64,000 nt of DNA, taken from Bog-473 sp963737745. GTDB lineage: Bacteria > Actinomycetota > Acidimicrobiia > Acidimicrobiales > RAAP-2. The position numbers and the translations under genes are program-made. Positions 9,601 through 17,885 of this stretch are shown here, in pieces. The stretch covers positions 186,001 to 250,000 of the forward strand of contig CAVTTR010000007.1 in the NCBI GenBank assembly GCA_963737745.1, written 5' to 3'. The first letter of the stretch is position 1. Each line of letters starts with the position of its first letter. The notes beneath the pieces were generated by a model that worked only from the letters and a program-made list of their open reading frames with translations, did no database searches and had not been told where the DNA came from.

Positions 9601-10406
9601 CCCGCCGCTCCGTGTTTGCTGGCGGCGGGGCCGGGGCGGCCCGGAACACCCCGCGGTGCATTCGTCTTCGTCTCGGGTACTCCCCCCACACCGCCCAATG
9701 GCTTGGTGAGATACACCACCAGGCTCTTTCCGATGAGCGGGCTCAGCACGCGGTCAGCGGCACGAGTGACGAAAGGGGCCTTGACGATGTCCCACACCAG
9801 CACCTTGTGGTAGGCCTCGACCGCCGGGTTGGTGTCGTTGCTCGGCCCCACGACGCAACGCAGCCACCAATAGGGCGAGTGAAGCCCGTGGGCATGGTGG
9901 AAGCCAGTGGGTTGCAGGCCGGCGGAAGCGAGCCGTCGCTCGAGGGTGGAGCGGCGGTATATGCGCACATGACCGCCCGGATTGTCGTGATACTCGTCCG
10001 AAAGAGCCCAGTTGACGGCCTCTGGTCCACAGCGGGGCACCGTCACGGCCATGGTTCCTCCCGGGCGCAGCACCCGGGCCAGTTCCTTCATGGCTGCGAT
10101 GTCATCTGGAATGTGCTCGAGCACCTCCGACGCAATCACGCGGTCAAAGGTTCCGTCCGCAAAGGGGAGAGCCAGCGCGTCGCCCTGCACGGCCGCGGCC
10201 GGATGATCGGGCGCCAGCTCTCCCGCCTCGACCATCGCACCGAGGGTGCCGCGCACCTGGGCCACCTCTTCGGGCCCGGCATCGAGCGCCACCACGGCCG
10301 CCCCACGTCGCGCTGCTTCGAAGGCGTGACGGCCGAATCCGCATCCGAGGTCCAAGAGGCGATCGCCGGCCCGCACCCCGAGTTGGTCGTAGTTCACCGT
10401 CAACAT
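9597..10406 (-). CDS. Class I SAM-dependent methyltransferase (Methyltransf_11)
   Basis: 269 residues. Motif I 'LLDLGCGFGRHAFEAARRGA' with the SAM-binding Asp after it ('VVALDAGPEEV'), 'AVQGDALALPFADGTFDRVIASEVLEHI' (motifs II-III) and 'ELARVLRPGGTMAVTVP' (post III) are all present. The C-terminal half has a 'FHHAHGLHSPYWWLRC' segment typical of this cluster's methyltransferase, then a Pro/Gly/Ala-rich tail. It overlaps the upstream glycosyltransferase stop by 7 nt and the downstream prenyltransferase-like start by 4 nt, so the three genes form one translationally coupled operon. It probably modifies a sugar- or lipid-linked product, but the substrate is unknown. Confidence 0.85.
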   Translation of the reverse strand: MLTVNYDQLGVRAGDRLLDLGCGFGRHAFEAARRGAAVVALDAGPEEVAQVRGTLGAMVEAGELAPDHPAAAVQGDALALPFADGTFDRVIASEVLEHIPDDIAAMKELARVLRPGGTMAVTVPRCGPEAVNWALSDEYHDNPGGHVRIYRRSTLERRLASAGLQPTGFHHAHGLHSPYWWLRCVVGPSNDTNPAVEAYHKVLVWDIVKAPFVTRAADRVLSPLIGKSLVVYLTKPLGGVGGVPETKTNAPRGVPGRPGPAASKHGAAG

Positions 10407-11846
10407 GTGACTTCTCCTGCCGCGGGCACTGCGTTCGCCGTCAGGGCCGCGGTGGGGGCGCCCGGCAAGGGTTCTTTCGCCAGGAGCGCGCTGTAGCAGG
10501 CCGCCGTTCCCGCCGCCGTCACTTCCCAGGTAAAGCGGCTCATCACCCGTACGCGCCCGGCTGCTCCCAGCCGTGCCCGCAGCGCAGGATCATCGAGCAG
10601 GCGCGAAATGGCGCCGGCGAGGGCGGCCGGATCATCGGGGGCAACGAGCAGACCGGTCTCACCATCGGTTCCGACGACTTCGGGCAAGGCCCCTCCGGTT
10701 GTCGCCACCACGGCCACACCGCAGGCCATCGCTTCGATGGCTGGCAGCGAGAAGCCCTCATAGAGCGAAGGCACGACCGCAACCTCCGCTTCCCCGTAGA
10801 GCACGGCGAGCTCGTCGTCGCTGATGCCACTCACGCAATGCACGACATCGGAAAGCCCGAGGCTGTTGATGGCCCGGTCCACCCGGCCGCCCGGGCGCGG
10901 TCGCCCGATCACCGTCAGCTCAATGTCGCGCTCGGTGCGCATTTTCGCTACCGCCTCGAGCAGGGGCACCAAACCCTTCATCGGCACGTCGCTCGAGGAC
11001 GTCACCATGATGCGGCCCGGCCGGGGCGTGACCTCGCGGCGGGGGCGAAACACGGTGTGATCGACGCCAACCGGTACGACCGTCATGCGTTCCGGACGAA
11101 CGTGCATCTGCGCTGCGATGTCCTTGCTCGAGGACTGCGACACAGTGACGACCGCCGGCAGAGCGCGCGCCACCTTTACCTGCATACGGAGAAAGCCGAA
11201 CCAGCGGCGAGTAGTGATGCGCTGCCATGGGTTCGTCGTGTGAGCCAATGCCAGCTCGCGGTCGACGGTAATCGGGTGATGCAGCGTGGTCAGCAACGGC
11301 CACCCGTCGTCGACCAGCCCGAGCATGCCAGTCCCGAGACATTGGTTGTCGTGCACGACGTCGAAGTCGCCACGGCGACCGGCCAGAAGCTTGCGGACGC
11401 GCCTGGAGAAGGCCAGGGGCTCGCCGAATCCGGCGGTGCACATGATGCCGAACTCCATCCAGTCCTCCCGGCTGGTGAACTCGCGCCGATGGGGCACGCG
11501 AAACGGATCGGGGTCCCGATACAAATCGAGTGCGGGGACCGGTGTGAAGCCCACCCCGGGATCGAGTTCGGGCCAGGGAGGGCCGGAGAACACCTCGACC
11601 GAGTGCCCCATCGCCACCAATTCGCGGTGTCAGGTGGCGGGTGTAGACACCCTGGCCGCCGCAACGTGGGTTACCGCGGTAAATAAGGAAAGCCACGCGC
11701 AAACCACCAGGTTGGGGAGGTGCAGCGGCAACGCTTGGGGGGATCTCGATGTGGCGGGAGCGCTCCCAGGACTCCCGCATCTCGGTCCACTTCTGGCGGG
11801 GCGATTTAGGCACAAAATGTTCCGACACGACCAACCATGGCCGCAT
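10400..11846 (-). CDS. GT4-family glycosyltransferase, frameshifted near the N-terminus
   Basis: The start of the Rossmann fold, 'LRVAFLIYRGNPRCGGQGVYTRHL', lies in one frame. From 'RELVAMGHSVEVFSG' on, the protein is in the next frame down to the stop at 10400. The shift is at about 11622-11632. The C-terminal domain shows the GT4 donor-site motif E-G-F-S-L-P-A-I-E and 'GLLVAPDDPAALAGAI'. The joined protein is about 430-480 residues. The start is uncertain: ATG 11846 has a GGGGAGG site very close upstream but adds about 48 non-conserved residues, while a TTG at 11702 gives the usual 'MRVAFL' beginning. It is likely a retaining sugar transferase feeding the co-encoded methyltransferase and toroid protein. 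Confidence 0.8.
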
Positions 11847-11905
11847 AGCCTCCCCGAACCCCCATCCCAACGCAAGCGTCGCTCATATCCGTGCCTCCAA
11901 GAATC

Positions 11906-13148
11906 TCAATTGAGCCCGAACCACCCGAGGACGGTGAGCACCACGAATACCGTGGCAACTGCGGCCACCGAAAGTATGCGCCGCGCCGCCGACCCACCGA
12001 GCCAATGGACCGTTGGCGGCCGGGCCCAGCAGGGAACGGCGGTTGGCCAAGACCAAGATGAGCACCAGGGTCATAGGCGTGATGACACCCTCGAGCACCT
12101 GGGTGTTCAATATGAGCGTGATCAGGTTGCCCGGCACCAGCACCACCGCCGCACCCACCAGGATCTGGGCGGTAAAGAGTCCCAGAAAAAGGGGGGCCTG
12201 GCGAAAGCTGGAGGAAACGGATCGCTCCACCCCAATCGCCTCGGCCACCGCGTAGGAAGTGGAGAGCGGCACGACGGCGGCAGCCAGCGCCGACGCACCG
12301 AGGAGCCCAAGTCCAAAGAGCACCTCGGCCGCCGGACCGGCGACCGGACGTAGGGCGTGGGCGGCGTGTGAGGCCGAAGTCAGTGGGCCGGAACCGCCAA
12401 TGGTGGCTCCTGTGGCCACAATGATCGACATAGCCACGAACGCAGCCAAGATGGCGCCCACAATGGCGTCGACCCTCTGGAATCGGTAGTCCTCGGGCTT
12501 GACGCCCTTGTCCACCACGGCACCCGCTTCGTACAGCTGGATATAGGGGGTGATCGTGGTCCCGATGAGGGCGACCGCGAGAAGCAGGAACGACCGGCTG
12601 GCAATGAAGTGGGGCCATACGGTGTTGGCGGCCACCTTGTGCCAGTTGGGGTGGCCGAGCACGGCAGCGATGGGGTACGCCACGAAGACGAGGGTGAGCA
12701 ACAGGAAGACCCGCTCGGCATACCGGTAGGACCCGAAGAGAACAAGGGACCAGATTGCCACGGCCGCTATCGGCACCGAGAGATAACGCGACACCCCGAA
12801 GAGGTCAAACGCCGTGGCGATTCCGCCGAACTCGGTAACCATGAGGCCGATATTGGCGATGGCGAATGCGGTCACGGCGAAGGCGGTCATGCGCAACGGG
12901 AACTCTTCTCGGATGAGCGCGGCCAGCCCCTTGCCGGTGTGGACGGCCAGCCGGGCCACCATCTCTTGCACCACGACATAGGCGACGGTGATCAGCACCA
13001 TCAAAAAGAGGGTGCGATAGATGAAATCCGAACCGGCCGAGGAGTACGTGACGATGCCGCCGGCATCGTTGCCGGCGGCCGCTGCGATGAGTCCGGGCCC
13101 GGCAGCGGCGAGGTAGATCAGCCCCTTCCGGTGTACCGGGGCTTTCAC
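11906..13148 (-). CDS. NRAMP-family (NRMT-like) divalent metal transporter, frameshifted at the C-terminus
   Basis: A polytopic membrane protein of about 410 residues with around 11 helices. The family's TM1 motif D-P-G-N is D-A-G-G here (residues 28-31), and the TM6 motif A-x-x-M-P-H is 'TTITPY' (about 197-202), so the soft-metal-selective Met is missing. NRAMP-related magnesium transporters (NRMT) are known to lack that Met, so Mg2+ or another hard cation is a reasonable inference. The frame is lost at about 11995-12005 in a GGC/GCG-rich stretch; the expected last helix 'VAAVATVFVVLTVLGWFGLN' continues in another frame to a stop at 11906. It overlaps the upstream MgtE_N/CBS gene by 4 nt (ATGA), so the two are coupled. 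Confidence 0.8.
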
Positions 13149-14554
13149 GTCAAGAGCTTGGGGAAATGGAAGCGACCCTTGGTCGGCACGAGCGCGTCGA
13201 GCACGTCATCGGCCAGAATCCGGCCGATGGGTCGCCCGTCGTCGTCGACGACCACCAGCGAGAGCCGCCGGGCCTCAACGAGCTGTCCTGCGACCTCGTC
13301 GGCTGAAGCATGCGGACGCACCGTCACCACGTCCTCATCCACCAGCAGCGAGGACACACGCGAGTCGGGCGCTGTTTGCATGGTCAAGAGGATCTTCAGA
13401 AGCGTGATGTCGCCTACCAATGAGCCCTCTTTGTTCACCACGGCCACCGCGTCGAGATCGACATCATGTCCCCGGGCGTCAGCCAGGCGGTTGACCACTT
13501 CGGTCACGGTGTCGTCCGTAATGGCCACGACCAGAGTGGAGGTCATGATCCCGCCCGCCTCGTCCTCGGGATAGCCGAGGAGCTCGCGTAGCGCCGCGGC
13601 GTCGCTCTGTGGCATCCGCCGCAACAACTCACCCCTGGTGGCCGCAGGAAGATCCCTCAGCGCGTCGACGGCCTCGTCGGGCTCCATGGCGGCCAAGAGC
13701 CGCGCCGCCTCGTCGGGGTCGGATTCACGCAACAGTTGCTCGAGATCGTCGGGCTGCATCTCTTCGAGCGCGTCCGCTGCTTCATCCGCGCTCAGCGCAG
13801 CCAGGAGCTCGCGACGCTCGTCACGCCGGAGGTCCTCCAAGAGGTCGGCCAGTTCGCCCGGTCGCAGTCGGTGCAGACCTTCATGGGTCATTTTGAGTCG
13901 GACTTGCGTGGCACCGTCCACCGAATCGCTCGACTCCCCAAAGGGCTGGATTGCAGCCCAGTCGATCACGCGGTCCGGCGTGGGCAGCGGGCGCCAACGC
14001 CGCGGCCCGAGGCGGCGCAGCAGTGTCGCCGTCGAGACATCGGCGCCCACGAGGCGAATGCGCCCGATCACTTCGGCCAGGTACAGGTCGGCGGCACGGA
14101 TGACCTGCACGCCATCGACGTCGACCAGCTGGTGATCCAAGACGTCCTTGGCCAGGAGCACTTCGCCGGGGCGGCGAACGACGTCAACCAGGTCCAGCCG
14201 AGCCGAGCGCAGCAATACCTCGGCATGCGCGATGCGATCAATGGCCGAAGCAGGGACAAAGGCCAGGCGGCGGCCCACTTTTATGACCAGTCCGGTCACC
14301 GGCGGGTAGGTCTGCCCATCTGACCAGCGGGCCACGATGTCGTCGAGCCGACCGATCTCCTGACCGGTCTGATTGGTGACGGGCCGGCCCAGAATGCCGG
14401 CCAACGAAACGATGGAATCGAAGACCCCTTCGGAAGCCAAGATGCGGCGGGTACGCCGTCGGCGTTGGTGGGCCGGACGCTCGGGCGTTTCACGGCGTCG
14501 GGGCAGAGAAAGGGTTGCTCGAGAGGAAGATTCTCTCGGAGGTGTTGGAGCCAA
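13145..14554 (-). CDS. PRC-barrel / MgtE_N / tandem CBS protein without a membrane domain
   Basis: 469 residues from TTG 14554, chosen because AGGAGGT (14567-14561) lies 6 nt upstream. An ATG much further up would include the leader. Order of domains: a basic N-terminal tail, a PRC-barrel-like region (about 45-105, 'GRPVTNQTGQEIGRLDDIV'), a second barrel-like region (to about 190), MgtE_N superhelix repeats (about 215-345, 'LADLLEDL', 'EEMQPDDLEQLL', 'MEPDEAVDALRDL') and two CBS motifs (about 345-465). In MgtE channels MgtE_N and CBS form the cytosolic Mg2+ sensor that gates the pore. Here the pore domain is absent and the gene is coupled to an NRAMP-type transporter, so it probably senses Mg2+ for that partner. 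Confidence 0.85.
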   Translation of the reverse strand: MAPTPPRESSSRATLSLPRRRETPERPAHQRRRRTRRILASEGVFDSIVSLAGILGRPVTNQTGQEIGRLDDIVARWSDGQTYPPVTGLVIKVGRRLAFVPASAIDRIAHAEVLLRSARLDLVDVVRRPGEVLLAKDVLDHQLVDVDGVQVIRAADLYLAEVIGRIRLVGADVSTATLLRRLGPRRWRPLPTPDRVIDWAAIQPFGESSDSVDGATQVRLKMTHEGLHRLRPGELADLLEDLRRDERRELLAALSADEAADALEEMQPDDLEQLLRESDPDEAARLLAAMEPDEAVDALRDLPAATRGELLRRMPQSDAAALRELLGYPEDEAGGIMTSTLVVAITDDTVTEVVNRLADARGHDVDLDAVAVVNKEGSLVGDITLLKILLTMQTAPDSRVSSLLVDEDVVTVRPHASADEVAGQLVEARRLSLVVVDDDGRPIGRILADDVLDALVPTKGRFHFPKLLT

Positions 14555-14800
14555 GGTGTTACCTCCTGTGCGGCGCCACGAGGCGGTCAGGGTGAAATCG
14601 GGCGGAGGGATACCGACACCACGAGCGGTATCAAAAAAGGACCTAGACCAGCACCTTCTCGATTCCGACGCCTCCGGCGACAGCCGGACAGGCTGCAAGA
14701 CCCAGTGGGCTCAGCCGGCGTAGGCGTGGCGAGGTGTGCCGGTAGTGCTACTGGGAGGTTCGTCCCTGCGCATGACCACACCTCCTTCCACTCATGCTCC
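14555..14800 (-). promoter_or_regulatory. Structured 5' leader of the MgtE_N/CBS-NRAMP operon
   Basis: No gene of normal size occupies the roughly 300 bp upstream of TTG 14554. On the minus strand the stretch holds a strong ribosome site and short ORF (14773-14711), an ACCTCC element inside that ORF (14759-14754) able to pair with either AGGAGG site, a CCCAGT/ACTGGG pair bracketing a CCGGC/GCCGG pair, a CCGGC-TGTC-GCCGG hairpin, a T6 tract (14638-14633) and a perfect 7-bp hairpin GATACCG/CGGTATC (14632-14609). This layout suggests translation-coupled control. I compared it with my memory of the M-box and yybP-ykoY riboswitches and saw no convincing match. Confidence 0.4.
14711..14773 (-). CDS. 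Upstream ORF / putative Mg2+-responsive leader peptide (20 aa)
   Basis: ATG 14773 follows GGAAGGAGG with 7-nt spacing, the best ribosome site in the neighbourhood. The ORF encodes MRRDEPPSSTTGTPRHAYAG and stops at 14711, 156 nt before the MgtE_N/CBS start. An Asp-Glu-Pro-Pro run at residues 4-7 recalls the acidic/proline N-termini of enterobacterial mgtL leaders, where such residues destabilise ribosomes at low Mg2+. That parallel is inference. A different-frame ORF overlaps it (14781-14587, starting GTG) but has a poorer ribosome site. It is too short to judge by coding statistics. Confidence 0.4.
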   Translation of the reverse strand: MRRDEPPSSTTGTPRHAYAG

Positions 14801-14861
14801 GTCCGGAGCGGCCTTCAGGGTTGGCCCGACGGCGCGCTCATTGTACCTGCCTGCGGGGTCC

Positions 14862-15645
14862 TCAGTGGCTGCGTTGCCCGGTCACCAGGGTGGCCTCATA
14901 GCGAACGGGAACCCTCCCGCCCACCTGATCGACCTCGCGCCCAATATCCGGCCAGAAGCTGAGCCAGGCGCTCGGGAGGAAGCGTGTGATGGTCGCTGTG
15001 TGTGGCAGCGAGGTCCAGCCACTGCGCGGTCGTATAGACGGTTTCATGCTCGAACACCTGCACCGTCACGGGGCCGAAGCCATCCGTCCGGCGAAGTGTT
15101 TCTGCCACCGCCTCGTACATCGAGGTCTCTCTCCGGCCCAAGAGCACCGATGAGGTCGCCAGTTCGGGTGCGAAGCGGGCGTAGGCAGCGTCGAGGGCGG
15201 GGCGAACCGAGACATCGGGATGCGCCTGGTTCCAAAAGAGCCCGATGCGCCCCCCGGGACGGAGAACCTCCAGCGCCTTGGCCGCGCCGCGCCGGGGCTC
15301 GACCCAGTGCCACGCCTGGCCGGCTGTCAGGAGGTCGAAACGACGTTCGGCCGCGTCCCAGTCTTCGATCGTTCCCGCTTCGACCGTCACGCCGAGGCGG
15401 CGTGCCACCTCGGCCATGCGGGGATCGGGCTCGAGCCCGAGCACGTCACAACCCCGGGCCATCAACAGGCGGGCCACAATGCCCGTGCCGCAGCCCACGT
15501 CAAGCACGGCCTGCGGATGCTCGAGCACCAGCTCGTCCACCAATGCGTCCGGATAGCGGGGACGGACGCGGTCGTACTCTTCGGCGTCATCCCCGAATGA
15601 ACTGGCCCGGCGCCGGTCCTGATACAGCGTCCAGTCCGTGGTCAC
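14862..15645 (-). CDS. Class I SAM-dependent methyltransferase (Methyltransf_11), frameshifted at the C-terminus
   Basis: Starts at ATG 15645 (overlapping the MFS stop by 4 nt). An N-terminal 'SFGDDAEEYDRVRPRYPDALVDEL' precedes motif I 'VLDVGCGTGIVARLLMARG', then 'VLGLEPDPRMAEVARR', 'FDLLTAGQAWHWVEP' and 'LEVLRPGGRIGLFWN'. This is the trans-aconitate/ubiquinone-type subfamily of about 260 residues. At about 14945-14955 the frame is lost: the in-frame tail ('GYWARGRSGGREGSRSL') is foreign, whereas the next frame gives the expected 'DIGREVDQVGGRVPVRYEATLV' ending and stops at 14862. The enzyme core is complete. It probably shares a transcript with the MFS and marR genes. Confidence 0.8.
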
Positions 15646-16988
15646 TGCCCGGCCGCATTGGTCCGAGGTTGGCTGGAAACCGTTCCCACAGCGTTGGCCA
15701 CCGGGAAGGGTACGAGATTGGATTCCTCATCCGCCGCCACAACCGCCTCGTCGGCTGCTGCCGCACGTGCCACGCGCTGCCGGTTCGCCACGACGAAGAG
15801 TGGCACGCTGGCGAGCAGAGTGGCAACGCCGCCGACGAGGAGTGAGACCCGCGGATTGCTGATGTCACTGATATAGCCGAGGAGGGGCGCCCCGATCGGC
15901 GTGCTCCCCAAGAAGGCGATGGCGTTGAGGGACATGACGCGCCCTCGCATGGCCGGATCGGACCGCAATTGCAGGGTGGCGTTGTTGGTGGCCACGAACG
16001 AGATGCTGCCCGCTCCCATGAATACCAGCAGAACGATGGCAATCAGTTTTGTGGGCGCCAACGACACGGCGACGATCGCGGCGCCAAAGAACAGGCCGAT
16101 CAGAGCCAGCAGGTGCGTGGACGGACTGCTGCGGTGGGCGGTGAGAAGTCCGCCCACCACGGCCCCGACTCCCATGGCGGCCAGAAATGAGCTGTAGGCG
16201 CCCGCCCCGCCGTGAAAGGTGACCTTGGCCAGCAGGGGCAGTGTCACGGTGAAGTTGAAGGCGAAGATCCCCACGATCGCCATGGCGATGAGCGGCGAAC
16301 GCAGGTCGGGAGTGGACCACGCGTAGCGCAGCCCCTCGCGCACCTGACCCTTCTTTCGCCCCACGCCCGGCGCCGAGTTCAGCTCGGCCGAGCGCATGCG
16401 CGAGAGCGCCACGATGACCGCCAGATAGGAGGCGGCATTCACGATGAAACAGGTCGACACCCCGAGGGTGAGAATGAGCACGCCGCCGATCGCCGGTCCG
16501 ATCACCCGTGCCCCATTCATGACCACGCTATTGAGGCTCACTGCATTGGGCAGGAGCTCTCGTCCCACCATTTCTGAGACGAAGGTCTGGCGCGCCGGAT
16601 TGTCGAACAGGTTCACCACGCCGAGGAGGGACGACAACAAGAAAACCTCTCCTAGGTGCATCGAATGGGTGAGGACAAGGACCCCCAGGGCGAGCGCCAG
16701 CACGGCGGCCGAAGATTGGGTGGCGTAAAGGACCTTGCGCTTGTCCATTCGATCGGCGATCAAACCTCCGAAGGGCCCGAAGAGGAGGAGCGGTACGAAC
16801 TGGAGGCCGGTCGCGATGGCCACATCGACGCCAGTGCCGTGGAGACGGAAGAGGATGAGGTAGGTCTGCGCCACGGTCTGCATCCAGGTGCCCGAAACCG
16901 AGATGACCTGACCGGTAAAGAACAGCCGGTAGTTCCGGACGGACAAGGCGCGAAACGTGCGATGACGGGCCTCGGCGAGGCGACTCAT
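15642..16988 (-). CDS. MFS efflux transporter (EntS/MFS_3-like)
   Basis: 448 residues with 12 predicted membrane helices. The first cytoplasmic loop has the MFS signature 'GGLIADRMDKRKVL', and 'F-x-x-x-x-x-R-N-Y-R-L-F-F-x-G-Q-V-I-S' opens the protein as in MFS_3/EntS-type exporters. 'DNPARQTFVSEMVGRELLPNAVSLNS' and 'IGPAIGGVL' are typical of the same group. The Ala-rich C-terminus is cytoplasmic. It is preceded by a marR gene overlapping by 4 nt (ATGA), so it is likely a drug or toxic-compound exporter induced when the MarR protein binds its ligand. Confidence 0.85.
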   Translation of the reverse strand: MSRLAEARHRTFRALSVRNYRLFFTGQVISVSGTWMQTVAQTYLILFRLHGTGVDVAIATGLQFVPLLLFGPFGGLIADRMDKRKVLYATQSSAAVLALALGVLVLTHSMHLGEVFLLSSLLGVVNLFDNPARQTFVSEMVGRELLPNAVSLNSVVMNGARVIGPAIGGVLILTLGVSTCFIVNAASYLAVIVALSRMRSAELNSAPGVGRKKGQVREGLRYAWSTPDLRSPLIAMAIVGIFAFNFTVTLPLLAKVTFHGGAGAYSSFLAAMGVGAVVGGLLTAHRSSPSTHLLALIGLFFGAAIVAVSLAPTKLIAIVLLVFMGAGSISFVATNNATLQLRSDPAMRGRVMSLNAIAFLGSTPIGAPLLGYISDISNPRVSLLVGGVATLLASVPLFVVANRQRVARAAAADEAVVAADEESNLVPFPVANAVGTVSSQPRTNAAGQ

Positions 16989-17443
16989 CGGCCCACCAGG
17001 TGTTCGAGGAGAGCGACCAAATCGGCCGCGCCAGCCTGCTCCTCCGGGCTGAGTTCGGCCAGGCGCCGTGTGAGGAACGCGTTCTTCAGGGTGCGGATGC
17101 GCTCGAGGGCTCTTTTGCCGGCGGGCGTGATGCGCACCCGGGCACTGCGGCGATCCGCCGCGTCGGTCACGCGCGTCACCATGCCGGCGTCGGTCAGGGT
17201 GGCCACGATCTTCGTCATGGTCGGCGGCTGCACCTGCTCGATGGAGGCCAGCTCTCCGAGGGTCGGGCTTCCGAGGCGGCTGACCGAGCCCAGGGCCGAG
17301 GCCTGCGCCGGCGAAAGACCCGCCAGCGACTCCTGGCGCAGGAGGCGATGCAACCGATTTATGGAGAGGCGCAGCCGGCTGGCCAGTTCCTGTGACACCT
17401 CGGCTTCTGCTGCTGAGGTAGAGGTCCCAAGTGGCGCGGTCAT
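16985..17443 (-). CDS. MarR-family transcriptional regulator
   Basis: 152 residues. The winged-helix domain runs from about residue 45 to 125, with 'PTLGELASIEQVQPPTMTKIVATLTDAGMVTRV' as helix-turn-helix and 'DAADRRSARVRITPAGKRAL' as the wing. The wing has the conserved D-x-R-S/R-x-x-x-V-x-x-T-x-x-G pattern of MarR. Terminal helices form the dimer interface. It is the first gene of the marR-MFS(-methyltransferase) operon, and its start codon follows an excellent palindrome (17455-17473) that overlaps the -10 box, which points to autorepression. Confidence 0.9.
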   Translation of the reverse strand: MTAPLGTSTSAAEAEVSQELASRLRLSINRLHRLLRQESLAGLSPAQASALGSVSRLGSPTLGELASIEQVQPPTMTKIVATLTDAGMVTRVTDAADRRSARVRITPAGKRALERIRTLKNAFLTRRLAELSPEEQAGAADLVALLEHLVGR

Positions 17444-17450
17444 GCCACCC

Positions 17451-17473
17451 AGTATAGTTAGTTTTGCTAACTA
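17451..17473 (-). promoter_or_regulatory. MarR operator overlapping the marR-MFS promoter
   Basis: TAGTTAG-ttttg-CTAACTA is a perfect 7-bp inverted repeat at 17455-17473. On the minus strand a TATACT -10 box (17456-17451) overlaps its promoter-distal edge, and the marR ATG at 17443 lies 7 nt after that box, so the transcript would be leaderless or nearly so. No good TTGACA is seen 17 bp upstream. Repressor binding here would block RNA polymerase directly. This fits MarR autoregulation, which is inferred, not shown. Confidence 0.65.
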
Positions 17474-17494
17474 ATGAACTGCCACGGCGGTGGC

Positions 17495-17830
17495 TCAGAA
17501 GTTCGGGACGTACCCACCACTCCCGAGCGATGAGCTCTCGTCCATGCTCAAGGAATCGTCAAGGTCACCCACGACCTCGGTCACCCACGACAGCCGTTCT
17601 CGCAAGATGCGCTCGACGCCACCCGAAAGCGTGGCTGAGCTCACGGCGCAGGAACTACACGCCCCCTGGAGCTGCACCTCGACCACGCCGGCGTCGACGT
17701 CCGCCCGCACCAGGACCAGGTCTCCTCCGTCCGCCTGCACGGCCGGCCGCATCAAGTCGATAATCCCCTGAAGCTTGCTCAGGCGGTCAGCGCGTTCGGC
17801 ATCACTCAACACGGTCTCGATATCGGGCAC
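17495..17830 (-). CDS. NifU-like C-terminal domain protein (Fe-S cluster carrier)
   Basis: About 111 residues from GTG 17830, preceded by a G-rich run. The core 'LSKLQGIIDLMRPAVQADGGDLVLVRAD' and 'VQLQGACSSCAVSSATLSGGVERIL' contains the C-x-x-C pair that holds a labile [4Fe-4S] or [2Fe-2S] cluster in Nfu-type scaffold or carrier proteins. The C-terminus ends 'GSGGYVPNF'. The frame is open further upstream, but those residues are Pro/Arg-rich and unlike the family. It lies between the FAH-like gene (upstream, 55 nt) and the divergent control region of the marR operon. Confidence 0.8.
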   Translation of the reverse strand: MPDIETVLSDAERADRLSKLQGIIDLMRPAVQADGGDLVLVRADVDAGVVEVQLQGACSSCAVSSATLSGGVERILRERLSWVTEVVGDLDDSLSMDESSSLGSGGYVPNF

Positions 17831-17885
17831 CCCCCCAGTCTGCCGCGTCGGGAGCCCATCGTGACCCCAAGGGGTTGCGCAAAGG

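Noticed and set aside
10838..12353. Two plus-strand ORFs antisense to the glycosyltransferase and NRAMP genes
   Set aside because: They lack motifs and mirror conserved proteins on the other strand.
14609..14638. Possible intrinsic terminator in the leader
   Set aside because: The T6 tract comes before the hairpin on the transcribed minus strand, so the order is wrong for a terminator.
14587..14781. Alternative 64-aa ORF in the Mg-type operon leader
   Set aside because: It starts at a GTG inside the region of the uORF's ribosome site and has no good site of its own; kept only as a caution to the uORF call.
14555..14800. M-box or yybP-ykoY riboswitch
   Set aside because: I looked for the conserved cores of both and did not see them; a covariance-model search would settle it.
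14736..15845. 370-residue plus-strand ORF over the methyltransferase
   Set aside because: Arg/Pro-rich shadow of the methyltransferase and the leader; no family pattern.
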